Source of the DNA: Xestospongia bergquistia
Taxonomy: Eukaryota; Porifera; Demospongiae; Haplosclerida; Petrosiidae
DNA: 64,000 nt
NCBI GenBank assembly: GCA_963965975.1
Contig: OZ014422.1
Location: forward strand, 5,293,155 to 5,357,154
Reading direction: 5' to 3'
A program made the position numbers and the translations under genes. Shown piece by piece: positions 1 to 10,845 of the stretch; position 1 is the first letter of the stretch; each line of letters opens with the position of its first letter. A model generated the notes under the pieces. The model ran no database searches. It saw only the letters and a list, made by a program, of their open reading frames with translations, and was not told the DNA's origin.

Positions 1-123
1 AATAAATGCAAAAATTTTAGATGCAGTAGGAAAATTTGCCACATTAAATTCTAGCATAATTTTTTCACTGTACAGTATATTACTAGGGCATACTCATTCC
101 CAGTACCCTTAGACTAAGCATAC

Positions 124-412
124 CTCCTTTTCTTTGTCTGTTGCATTTCTCCACATTATACTTAGTTTCTGTGTACTCTCAAGCAGCGGCATATTAGGGA
201 ATTCTTTTCTCTTGTCTAAAGAGAAGAGAAGGAAGGCAGACATTGGACGTTTGGGAATTTTCGGGGATGGTGGGGCGTGGCTTGAAGTTTCTATTGGTTG
301 TGCTGTTTTAAAACAATCATTAATAAAAAACATTAACATATGCATACTTACTTTCTTCTTCGCCTTCATCATTTGTTGTAATGTCTTCTGTCATATCAGT
401 ACTCTCTGCCAT
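124..412 (-). CDS. HMG-box protein, 5' end only (partial)
   Basis: Two exons can be read on the minus strand: 412-352, starting MAESTDMTEDITTNDEGEEE, and 302-124. They are joined in frame across a GTAAGT..CAG intron. The second exon holds the start of an HMG box (PKIPKRPMSAFLLFSLDKRK, then a conserved W in SIMWRNATDKEKE). HMG boxes bind and bend DNA, and the acidic N-terminus would suit a chromatin or nucleolar (UBF- or HMGB-like) protein; the subtype is not decided. The exon ends at a GTATGC donor. The rest of the box and the stop codon are not resolved in bases 1-123 and probably lie outside the window. The gene is divergent from the PWWP gene at 559. Confidence 0.7.
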
Positions 413-558
413 ATTTAGACACGAACCGACTAAATTGGAGGCGTAACGAAAGGCGTGGCTAAAATAAACAGCTGCAAAATCGTGATTAGTTCTGCGCTAG
501 TTAATAATAATTATTGAAGATTTTATTTTTCTACCTATCATTTAACTTCGACATTTTC
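413..558. promoter_or_regulatory. Shared intergenic region of two divergent genes
   Basis: Only 146 bp separate the start codons of the HMG-box gene (minus) and the PWWP/IBD gene (plus). Both promoters and 5' UTRs must lie here or overlap the neighbour. No clear TATA box is seen. Both products are chromatin-type proteins, so co-expression is plausible but inferred. Confidence 0.45.
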
Positions 559-3500
559 ATGGCTGGTACGTCAGAAGACGACTATCAGCCGTCAGATTTA
601 GTCTGGGCTAAAATGAGAGGCTATCCTCAATGGCCAGCTCGAGTAAGTTCCAATTGCTACGTACAAGAATGCACGACCGTGTGTATGTATGTATGTACTC
701 TCTCTAGATAGTACCTAAGCCACGAAATAATCAACCACCTTCAGCTAACCACTATTTTGTATTCTTTTATGGATCTCATGATGTGTAAGTTAAAGCATAT
801 GAGTCTCTGGTCCTGACACACCCACTGTATTTTACCTACTTAATTCCATTTCAGAGCCTGGATGTCAAGTAAAGATTTGTTGCCTTTTGAAAAGTATCGG
901 ATTAAATTCAGACGTAACTCTCAACGACAAAGACCAGGACTAAATGAAGCAATTTGGGAAGCAGAAGAAGATCCAGAATTGATGTTATCTGAGGCACGTC
1001 CCATTCTGCAAGAACTAGAGAATGTTGGGAAGAAGGTATACAGAAATATACTAAAGTATACTAACCATCAAGTGTATTTATTACTTAGGGTCGTAAAAAG
1101 AGACCATCTAGTAATTCAAAAATTAAAGAAGGTGTCAATAAACGAATTAAGTCAGAACTAGTTTCAGACTATGATATAAAAGTATGCAAGGATAATTAAT
1201 TTAAAATGAAATACTACATTTATTAATTATATTAATTATGTTTAGGATGAACAACAAAAAGGTACTATAGACAAGAGTCAACAAGAGGAACAAGTTCCTG
1301 AGCAACATAGAGAGAGGAGAAGATCAGCTCGTCTTCAAACAAGTGATATTACCCCAAAAAGTACAGCAAAAAGAAAGAAATCGGCTAGTCCTGTCCCTGA
1401 CCATCCTTTGTCGCCACCTCCTTCAGTTACTAAAAAAAGAAAAGAAGATTTGACAGAAAAAGAAAATACAACTACTACCTTGTCCTTATCAGAAGCCACA
1501 CCTACTCATAGTTACAGTACTCGTACAAGAAATCACAATAACAATGGATCAATTGTACAACAATTAACTAGTAATTACTCTGCTAGAAGAGAGATCACAC
1601 ATGAATCCACCTATCGGGAAATCTATTCAGAGGAGATGAAAGTTGTAGAAGAAAGTGAACAAGGAGAGGAACAAAAATCTGATGAAGCTCAATCTAAGAG
1701 GCTTCTTAGGAAGGATGCAACACATGTTAAGGATAGCTCAGAAATTAAAGATAAGGTGGAAACAAGAGTAGTTAAAAAAACAAGAGCAAAAAGAAAGCGT
1801 CGAGCTGGAAGAATGCAGGAAGGAGACAAAGTTACCTCTTCATCTGACAATATGACAGGAGAAGAACCATCATCACAAATAGACCTTAACACTGAAAATG
1901 AAGATAAGTCTCTTACCATTACAATACCACTTATTGAAAATACTGAAGATGGATTTCTTGTCAAGTCTCGAAGTGAAGATGAACAGACTCAGCCCATTAC
2001 TACAAGTAATACTACAATAGAACATGAAATAACTAATTCAATGAATGTGAAAAAGTTAGATAGTCAATCTGATGTCAATAATCAATCTGCTCAAGCAGTT
2101 GAAAATGATCTGCCTACTTTTATTGAGGATAGTGCTACTGACCAAACCAATTCTGGGGAGATTGATGTTACTCATCAGACCAGTTCTGGAGAGGGTGATG
2201 TTGCTGATCAAACAAAGTTTGAAAGTGAAAGTCATCGAGTAATTGCAGTGGGTGATGATGATCCTTCACAGGTCGATATAACATTCCAAACAGATTCTAA
2301 TGAGAAAACCAAAGTAGCCAATGAAATTAGTTCTGAACAAGTAACTGATGATGATTCTAAAGAAGGAGCTATTCTAAGTCCATCAAACCAGACTTATATT
2401 AACGAATCTACATCTGACACTACTGGGTATATTGAAGGCTCAACCAGCGAAACTAATGACCCTGTTCCAAATCTATCTTGTCAAGAACTAGTTCCAATTA
2501 CTGAGGAGAGTATTATAGAGAGATGTGATGATGTACTACAGATGATAAGTGGTGTTCACAATGACACTAACTTAGCTAATGCCACAACAGATGATTTAGG
2601 GACTGTTCCAATGAAAGATGTCCCTATCGTTATTTCTAATGATGAGATTCCTGCTGATATTTCAATGGAAATTGAGAACTCTCCTAATAATACTAAAATA
2701 CTGAAGGCGACTTCACCTATTGTTATTACAACAGATTGTGTAAAGCAGATTTTTGTGACAGAAAATATCCATGTTTTCACTTTTAGTGAATTACCAACAG
2801 ATACTATGAAGACTGTCCCTGTTCTTATTGTAAATAATGAAGCTGAAGTCAAGATACCTGATATTACTTCAAGAGAGATGGAGGAAGACCCTGTTGTTAT
2901 TTCTAATGAAGAGACCTTGGAGATCAAGCTGCCTGACAGTATAACAGATGAATCAATGGAAGTGGCTAGTGAGAATGTCCCTGTCATTGCTCCCTCTGAT
3001 GAGACTTTGATCACAGAGACTTCTGATAGTATAACAGATAAATCAATAGGAATGGCTACTGACAATGTCCCTGTCATTACTCCCTCTGATGAGATTTTGA
3101 CCACAGAGACTTCTGATAGTATAACAGATGAAGTGGCTACTGAGAATAATCCTGTCATTACTCTCTTTGATGAGATTTTGACCACAGAGACTTCTGATAA
3201 TATAACAGATTATTCAATGGAAGTGGCTAGTGAGAATGTCCCTGTCATTACTCCCTCCGATGAGATTTTGATCACAGAGACTTCTGATAATACAACAGAT
3301 TATTCAATGGAAGTGGCTAGTGAGAATGTCCCTGTCATTACTCCCTCCGATGAGATTTTGATCACAGAGACTTCTGATAGTATAACAGATTATTCAATGG
3401 AAGTGGCTAGTGAGAATGTCCCTGTCATTACTCCCTCTGATGAGACTTTGACCACAGAGACTTCTGATAATATAACAAATGACTCTATAAATGTAGCCGT

Positions 3501-4858
3501 GAAACCTTCTCAACACCCACTTGTAATTAGTAAACCGTCTACATCAAATATATCTACTGTTATTGCTACTTCTACAAAAGCAAATAGCAAAGAGGATGGC
3601 AAGGCTAAGAAAAAAGGCCCTCCACAAATAGAACGAGCTAAAGTAAAGCCTATTACTGAGCCACCAGCACCTCCAAGACCTCCAGAGAAGTAAATATTAT
3701 AGTCTTATCTTAATATCTACTATTTTATATAGAAAGAAACATCCACAAGCTCCTCGCCAAGTAACAATTTTACCTTGTGAGTAAATTACTTTGATAGCAG
3801 GAAACCACTCCTTTTCTCACTATAGCTATGAGTATGATAGAAGCACTAAAAGCATACAATTATAATTTGAAAGCTTCTTTAGTGGTAAATCTAGCGGTAA
3901 GTCAAGTACAGTTTACTGCGTGTGAGTTTGATGATTTTTTTAATAGAATACACAACGAGCTTTAAAACATCTTCGCGATCTTTTAGATCTAGAGTTTACA
4001 ACTTCTGATATTGAAGAAGTGAAAGATTTAGTCCATACTCTAAGAAAGGTACAATAAAACAAACAAAAGAATAAACAAACTGACCTATAGACTGACAAGT
4101 AACTACATCTATTTACTTATTCCCTAGGTACGTAGATATAAAGGTCTTGCTCGAGTTCGTAATAGAGCAGATGAAGTTTATACTAAAATCAAATTACTGT
4201 ATATGGATGAAGAGGCAAAACCTAAACCAAAGAAATCAAAGAAGGATGGTGAGACTGTCAAACGACGGCCCTCATCAGTAGTAGACCAAATCAACAAAGC
4301 AGCAGAGAAAAGTAAGGTGAGAATGACATTATATCTGCAAATGTTATCTTATGTTCTTTGTAAGGCTGTCAATGGAACAAATGACAAAACTGATATTCCT
4401 GACAGTTTGCCAGAAGAAAGTGACCCACCATGTGCATCATCTTCTGAGAAGAAGAGTATAGAGTCTGTTGATAAAGATGGGGAAGATTCTCAAGAGAAAG
4501 AAGTAAGTTTGTTGATGCTTAGTTGTAGAGTCATTGGTGTCTGAATGACTTAGGCACTAGGGTATCACTGAGGTTAAGCAACGTTAAGTAGAACCATGAC
4601 TATGATGGAAGACTGCTCAATAAAGAGCCTCCAACTCTACCAGCCATTAATGCCTCTTGCCTGTATATAGAAAGCTTGTAGAAAACCACCTAATAGTGGA
4701 TATATCTGCTATGTTATATCTTAAACTTTGTAAAATCTCTCTTATAGAATGGTCGTCGAAGAAGTCGAAGAACAGCTTTACGAGGTCGCGTCAACTACAG
4801 TGAGCTTTGCAGTGAAGAACACCTTTCAGAAGAAGAACAAACTGTTCCTCAACTTTAA
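559..4858 (+). CDS. LEDGF/HDGF-family chromatin protein (PWWP + IBD-type domain)
   Basis: Eleven exons can be joined in frame: 559-642, 708-784, 855-1035, 1089-1181, 1246-3689, 3733-3776, 3826-3896, 3947-4048, 4128-4316, 4365-4502 and 4748-4858, about 1177 aa. Exons 1-3 encode a PWWP domain (SDLVWAKMRGYPQWPARI, then NHYFVFFYGSHDVAWM and LLPFEKYR), a reader of methylated histone tails in this family. Exon 5 is a very long, acidic, Ser/Thr-rich, low-complexity region with 30-residue repeats. Exons 7-9 encode a helical domain (MIEALKAYNYNLKASLV, then HLRDLLDLEFTTSDIEEV and LVHTLRKVRRYKGL) resembling the integrase-binding domain of LEDGF/PSIP1 and HDGFL2, which binds short motifs in transcription factors. 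The tail is Arg-rich. Vertebrate LEDGF is about 530 aa; the extra length is exon 5. Part of exon 5 (about 1504-2128) was copied into each unit of the downstream array. Confidence 0.85.
2938..3480 (+). repeat. Coding minisatellite, about 90-nt unit
   Basis: About six tandem repeats of roughly 30 residues lie inside the large exon of the LEDGF-like gene. The unit reads SITDYSMEVASENVPVITPS followed by DEILITETSD. Units at 3205-3470 are almost identical in DNA, while the first ones have diverged and one is shortened (ITDEVATENNPVITLFDE). Repeat number stays in frame because the unit is a multiple of three. Function is unknown; it lengthens a disordered acidic linker. Confidence 0.85.
4565..4622 (+). 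other. 5S rRNA-like relic in an intron (possible SINE3-type fragment)
   Basis: Within intron 10 of the LEDGF-like gene, the stretch GAGGTTAAGCAACGTTAAG followed by an ACTATGATGGAAGACTGCTC block resembles the internal-promoter half of 5S rRNA (box A GTTAAGCA.CGTT, box C ..GATGG.AGAC.GC). It is degenerate, and no complete 5S gene or terminator is visible. It could be a 5S pseudogene or the head of a 5S-derived SINE. Recognition is by eye only. Confidence 0.35.
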
Positions 4859-5064
4859 GTTCTTCCTTCTCTCACTACATCAATCACTAAATAAACAATA
4901 TCTACATCAAAAAATACATCTATCTATCTATCTATTTCTCATTGATTGCCTGCGAATCACTTGTATATATTAAGTATACTAGCAATGTATATATACCATT
5001 TTTGATTTTAGAATATATTCACAATTAAATTGAATTTTAATGATTTATCTGACAAATCATTAAG

Positions 5065-7172
5065 TTATGAATGTGGTGACATCTTGCAGCCTTTGGTTTT
5101 CTCTTCAGTTTTATAACAGCAACTCCACCGCTAAAAGAAAAAATCAAAAAATTACTTGAAAGTCCCTCGGTGTTCTTCAACTTTAACTTACATTCTGAGA
5201 GAGAGAGAGAGAGTATCATTAATGCTAATAAGTACTTATCACTTACAAACTGATTGATAATTAATATTAATATCATCAAAAACATTGGAGGAGAGATAAA
5301 TTGAGGGAATAAAAAGTAGTTGATCACTTTAAACTTACCAGCTAGGAAAAATAAAATGATAATAAAACAATGTTTATGTATGAGAATGACCAGTCTGTAT
5401 ACATGTACATTTACTTACATATTTCTGTAATAGATGGACCAGAAATATTTATATGAGAAGGTAAAAGATCGTTAATTAATACAATATTAACAGGCACTCA
5501 CTCCTGGATGCCATTGACACACATCGTCTGTATTCTCTTGTAAAAGATAGAATTGTTGACAACGCATACACTCTCTAACCAATTAAGAGGTTCATTCAAT
5601 ATAACTATATTTTAAGTTACCTAATCCCTTCATCAACTTGTGCTTTTATACACAGCTTCTTTAGTTCATCTATCTAATGTACAAATATTAACTCTAATTG
5701 ACACAGTGTCAACTCAGCATACTTGAGTTCTTGCCATATCTCGTTCCCTTACAACTAATTCCAGTTCTTTATGTAACATTTCATAAGCTTCAAAGGCACT
5801 TTCACTTGCTTGTACAGCTGTATCTTTCTCTTTTTGAGCCTATAGATATAACAGCTGTAACTACAATATTAATAGTATTGTCCACAAGTTATAAATGACC
5901 TCCTTAAGCTGCACAGACATTGATTCACATTGCTTAGCTAACAATTCAAACTCTGATGCAATAACTTGACATTGATCAGCCATTGATTTCATCTCTTTCA
6001 AAGCAAAATCTCTCTCTGATGCCAAAACTACCAATCGTGCCTGAAACAAAGCATGGACTAAATAAAGAGATATATTATTAACCCACTTGTGCAAGATCCC
6101 TCTCTTCACAAACTCTTGTGAATTCTCTGGTGATGTCCTCTGAGGAACCATTTTCACTTTGTTCCTGACACCCTAACTCCCTACGTAGCTTTCCTAATGT
6201 TCTCAAAGCAGATGAAATGTCTAGTCTTGTAGCTGGATTAGGATCTAATAATTGTTTTATTAAGTCTGCTAATTGCTGGGGGTAGCAAGATGGTAATGGG
6301 GACATATCAGATGACATATACTGCACTATACCATCAGTGGTATGACCTAATGGATAATCTCCCAAAGGATGATCCCCTCTAGTGGCAAGCTCATATATAA
6401 TAACCCCCAATGCAAATGCAGGCTGTCCTTTATAACAAAGTGTTCTATATGTTTTTGAGTCTCTTCTACATTTGTGAAACTGAGAAAGAACTTCAGGACT
6501 CAAGTGGGCTCTATTGCCTCCCACGTTTATACCATGATGCCATTGAAGGATGAATGAGGCATCTGGAAATTGTACAGCACAGCCAAAATCACACAAGACT
6601 AGTTGGAAATCTTCTGTGAGCAATATGTTAGCTAATTTTAAATCTAAGTGACATATGTGTTGTTGTTCTAAGTATTGCACACCCTCGGTAATTTGAATAC
6701 TGAATCTCAACAATGTATCCACTTGAAGGGGTGTGTCTGCAGATTTCATTACATAATCCTCCATTATTCTTGGATAGTAATCTAAAACTAGGAACTGACC
6801 TTTTCGACGGACACATTCTCCATGTGAATTCACCTTATCCACCAACTTTTGTAGTTCTATGGGCATGTATTCAAGAAATTCATCTGGTATAGATGATATG
6901 AACTGTGACCAATATCGAATGATATTTGGATGAGGGAGAAGACGAGACAGGACAAGCCACTCATTTTCATACTGGTTTGACAGGACTGAAGTGTATTCGT
7001 GTGTAAAGTTAAAAAGTAGTTTTACAGCATATAGCTTTTTTGGGTTGGGTAGTCCAAGTCGCTTGCAGGTAGCTGCAATGACCATACCGTGTTGACCTGT
7101 TCCAAGGAGGTGGGATACAGTGAAGTCTTTAGCTTGAGATTTTGTAAGTAACTGTTGCTCCAGTAAATCCAT
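5065..7172 (-). CDS. PINK1-like protein kinase with coiled coil and zinc-binding tail
   Basis: Minus-strand exons: 7172-6087 (362 codons), 6040-5900, 5839-5723, 5673-5621, 5574-5502, and a last exon from about 5130 to the stop at 5065. Very short exons in 5140-5440 are uncertain. The kinase domain shows a Gly-rich loop (GTGQHGMV), the AVKLL lysine, the catalytic HLDLKLANILL and a DFG (LCDFGCAV), with VGGNRAHLSPEV in place of the usual APE region. HPNIIRYWSQFISSIP and the GGN..L.PEV segment resemble PINK1, but no mitochondrial leader is seen, so I call it PINK1-like only. After the kinase comes a heptad-rich coiled coil (ARLVVLASERDFALKEMKSM). The tail carries CMRC..F....N....CQWHPG and RWSCC....GC, a CHORD-like zinc-binding pattern. 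The gene is head-to-head with PK copy 1. This is the only intact kinase of the array and its likely founder. Confidence 0.75.
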
Positions 7173-7265
7173 CTAGAAAAAGCAAAAAAACAGCCCCACC
7201 TATATTGTTGTTGACATCCCACGTACTAATTTTATTCATCGAACGTTAACAGTAAGACTCAATAC
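7173..7265. promoter_or_regulatory. Compact bidirectional promoter, kinase / PK copy 1
   Basis: There are 93 bp between the two start codons. The core (CCCACCTATATTGTTGTTG, then ACATCCCACGTACTAATTT) is kept nearly unchanged upstream of all seven PK genes, even where the kinase side is broken. That fits selection on PK transcription. Only the last 20-50 bp before the PK ATG differ between copies. No transcription start can be proved from sequence. Confidence 0.5.
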
Positions 7266-9520
7266 ATGGCGACGCCGCAAGAAGGTTCTGAAGTTAGACC
7301 AAGAAAGAGATCTCGTATTGGATCTCAGGGCAGCAACTATGGAGATGAAATGCCCCACTTTGAAGCTCAACTGGCCAACACTCATCTGGAACATCTGTGT
7401 CTTCTGGACATCTTCACTCAGCCTCACATCCTCCGTAACACGGGCATTATATGCACCATAGGTGCGTAGTTTGCATGCATACTTCAATCTATGCACCTAT
7501 TTTGCAGGTCCTGCTAGTCAATCTGTTGAGGTAATGGTCAATCTCATCAAAGCTGGGATGTGCATTGCTAGGATGAACTTCTCTCATGGAGAATATGCTG
7601 TAAGAATTGATATTCCTGCCAGCATTCCAACAGCATATACGTTTTTAGAAACTAATGACCTATAGTTATACATCTTAAGTTCCTAATATTAATATAGTGT
7701 TTGTAAGAGATATACATCTACAATTTTTCAGTGACTTGAATAGATTGAATGCAGTTAAAAACCAGCTTCTAAATCTCTCTATTCATTGTTATTTATTGTT
7801 GTATTGTCTTAGTATCATGAGCAAACCATTAAAAATGTGCGTACTGCTAATGATCTGGTGGAAGACAAGAGCATTGCCTTAGCTCTGGACACCAAAGGAC
7901 CAGAAATTAGAACAGGATTGCTCAAAGGAGTGAGTGATTGTAATTGAATTATGAGACCATAATGATAATTATGATCATAATTATACTGTTCAGGGAGGTT
8001 CAGCTGAGATTGAACTGAGAACTGGAGACACTTTGACACTCACTATTGAAGAAGAATATGAAGAAGCAGGAGACAAACATGTCATTTATGTTGACTACAA
8101 AAACATAATAAAAGTTCGTTATATTTCTATAAATTAAACTATGATTATTGTTAATTAGTGTACACATTCCCATCACAATTTTAGCATGCACTGTTCACAT
8201 GTACCATAAGTTATACAATAATTGAAGTCCTATAATTATATTTAACTGATATAATGTCCTTTAAATATGTAGTATATTCATAATGTATGAATTTCTTTTC
8301 ACAGACTCTTAATAGAGGTGATCTAGTGTATGTTGATGATGGTCTTATTTCTTTGAAGGTTACCGAAAAGACTGATAATACTTTGATAACAAGTTTGTTA
8401 GCCATATCCTTAATCATATCCCTTTACTGTCTGTAGTTGTTCAAAATGGTGGCATGCTTGGATCAAGGAAAGGAGTTAATCTTCCTGGGAAAGTGGTTGA
8501 TCTACCAGCTCTATCTGAGAAAGACAAAGAAGTTAGTTAATGTGGTTGGTTTAGGAGTTAGTATCCTAGCTGGGTGTTTAAATTGAATGAATGAATGGAT
8601 GTTATCATTCTGCCTGGATAAGTAGATGACCTAGCAAGCAGAGTATTAGTAGAAAGATAAAACAGATTAGAACTGTCCTTCTTTTATTAGGATCTTACAT
8701 TTGGAGTAGAACAAGGTGTTGATATGGTCTTTGCATCATTTATTCGTAAAGCTCAGGATGTTTTTGATGTCAAAGCTCATTTGGGAGAGAAGGGCAAACA
8801 CATTAAAATTATATCCAAGGTACAAAATTGAGAATAAACACAGGATATGTTTGTGAGGTAGATTGAGAGTGAAGAAGGAGTTGAAAATTTTGATGAGGTT
8901 CTTCAAGCTAGCGACGGTATCATGGTTGCTCGAGGAGATCTCGGTGTAGAAATACCAGCAGAAAAAGTGTTTCTGGCTCAAAAAATGATGATAGGACGAT
9001 GTAATCGTGAAGGGAAACCAGTTATTGTTGCCACTCAAGTAAGCATTTTCAGATATCAGATATACAATATATTACATGTCATAATATATGGGACAGATAG
9101 CAGATAGAGATACCTAGGAAGGAAGATGTACCTGATATGTAATGTGTGTGTGTGTGTGTGTGTCTGTATGTCTGTGGGTGTGGCCTGATTTGCAAAAATG
9201 AACCACTTATGTTACAACATTTGGGATCTGATTTGTGAAAAAAGCACCATTAAAAACAGTTTTGCATACATATAAAATAGTTGTGCATATATAGCAACAG
9301 TATGTATACAAAACTAAGATGTTTGAGATGGTTTGACAGTAATTTGTTCAAAAATCAGGTCACAATCGTTTTGATAGAAGTGGTCCTTTTTTGCAAATTG
9401 GTCACATTTTATTACATATATATTATATACATAATTATATATATTACATATATATTATTACATATATTACATGTCATATAGAGATACCTAGGAAGAGAAA
9501 TGTATCAGATATATATTATA

Positions 9521-9561
<41 letters not shown>

Positions 9562-10552
9562 GTATTATTAAATACTTGATGTACATTTTAGACACTAGAT
9601 AGATGATATATACTTGCATGGTTTGGATGCTACTGTAATATAGATTTTAAAGAGATAGCATTATAATGTGATGAATTGGCTCCATGTAGAGATAGATTTT
9701 TAACTCTTAACATCCTATGCATTTATTGTTGTTACTAGATGTTGGAAAGTATGGTGTCAAAGCCACGCCCCACTAGAGCAGAAACTAGTGATGTTGCAAA
9801 TGCTGTTCTGGATGGAGCTGACTGTGTCATGTTGTCAGGAGAGACAGCCAAAGGTACACAAATGTCCTATTATATATCAGCCATCTTGTTTCAATTTTTA
9901 TGACTCCTTTTTATTATGTAGGCAAGTACCCTGTTCAAGCTGTTGAAATGATGCACAAGGTATGTTGTGAAGCTGAAGCTGCCATGTTCCATCAAGTTGT
10001 TTTGGATGAGCTTCGTTTTTTGACTCCTAAACCAACTGATGTTATGACCACGACAGCCATTGCTGCAGTAGATGCATCCTTCTCTCAAAATGCAGCTGCC
10101 ATTATTTGTCTCACGATTACTGGAAGGTAATGGAATAGGTTTATTAAACCTATTAATTTAACCACACCCACTTTACATTCTTATTTTGTCCAGGACTGCC
10201 TTTAATTTGGCTCGATATCGCCCACGTTGTCCTATCATAGCTGTCACTAGAGACAGACGTGTAGCACGACTGGTAACCACACACACACACACACACACAT
10301 ATATATACTGATTACATTCTATTCTTTCTTTCATTACAGTGCCATCTTCATCGTGGGATCCATCCTCTATATTATCCACACCCCAAAGACACACAAAACT
10401 GGACTGATGATATGGGGAGGAGATTTGATTGTGCCATAGCTTGGGCTAAAGAGAAAGGCTTTGTCCAAAAAGGATCCTCCATTATTGCCCTCAGTGGTTG
10501 GAGGCCTGGTCCAGCTAGCACCAACACAATTCGTATCTTCCCAGTGGACTAA
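7266..10552 (+). CDS. Pyruvate kinase, array copy 1 (intact)
   Basis: Converts phosphoenolpyruvate and ADP to pyruvate and ATP, the last step of glycolysis, in the cytosol as a tetramer. Twelve exons join in frame: 7266-7461, 7508-7599, 7813-7929, 7994-8113, 8305-8392, 8437-8531, 8691-8819, 8862-9038, 9739-9853, 9922-10126, 10194-10272 and 10340-10552, 541 aa (family about 530). Family motifs are present: [40 protein letters not shown] (catalytic Lys and metal-binding Glu), [29 protein letters not shown]. The C-domain keeps T..GRT, the tryptophan of TQNW and GWRPG, matching the fructose-1,6-bisphosphate site of allosteric animal PKs. Intron 7 is only 42 bp. The N-terminus is short, hydrophilic and basic ([13 protein letters not shown]). 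This copy and copy 7 keep the normal Pro in TKGPEIR. Confidence 0.93.
9175..9408. mobile_element. MITE-like element with long inverted ends, PK copy 1 intron 8
   Basis: The left end (GTGGCCTGATTTGCAAAAAT, then GAACCACTT) is approximately the reverse complement of the right end (AGTGGTCCTTTTTTGC then AAATTGGTCACA). The interior has no ORF, and the element sits between a (GT)n and an (AT)n tract. The same element is cleaner in copy 7 (39015-39245) and near-identical in copy 2. Confidence 0.5.
9511..9560. repeat. (AT)n microsatellite, PK copy 1 intron 8
   Basis: Alternating AT tract interrupted by CATATA. Equivalent tracts of very different length occur in copies 2, 5, 6 and 7 and are absent from copies 3 and 4. 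Confidence 0.8.
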
Positions 10553-10845
10553 CCTGTTTTAAAAACTTGTTATAGATAGTTAGTGACATAAGGTGTTTAG
10601 CATCTGACGTAGTTGTCATACAGGACACATCCTATGTATGAGTTACATAGTTACTTATTAATATATATACATCTTTTTGATGTAATTTGAGAAACACCCA
10701 CAATCTGTGTGTTCAATAACAAATTAATAAATACATCCAAGAACATTAGCTACTACTACATATGATACTGACTAAATTACAAATAATTTAGAAAATAGTT
10801 ATTTGTAATTTGTGGGTTCTGATAGTGTCTATCAGAACCCACCTC
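10553..10845. other. PK copy 1 3' flank and unit boundary
   Basis: Holds the 3' UTR of PK copy 1 and the end of the unit. A candidate AATAAA lies near 10726. The same place in copies 3 and 4 reads AATAGC and in copies 5-7 AATGGC, so only copies 1 and 2 keep this hexamer. An imperfect ACAAATAA..TTATTTGT inverted repeat precedes the perfect palindrome at 10812-10842. Confidence 0.6.
10812..10842. repeat. Perfect 14-bp-arm palindrome at unit boundary
   Basis: GTGGGTTCTGATAG, a TGT loop, then CTATCAGAACCCAC. It occurs after PK copies 1, 2 (twice), 5 and 6, and in variant form after copies 3 and 4 (arm GTGGGTTTTGATAG). After copy 7, at the edge of the array, the sequence stops matching just before it. 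It therefore belongs to the junction that made the array. Confidence 0.8.

Noticed and set aside
2556-3185. 209-codon open frame on the minus strand
   Set aside because: It is antisense to the repeat-rich exon of the LEDGF-like gene; the low-complexity repeats keep it open. No independent features.
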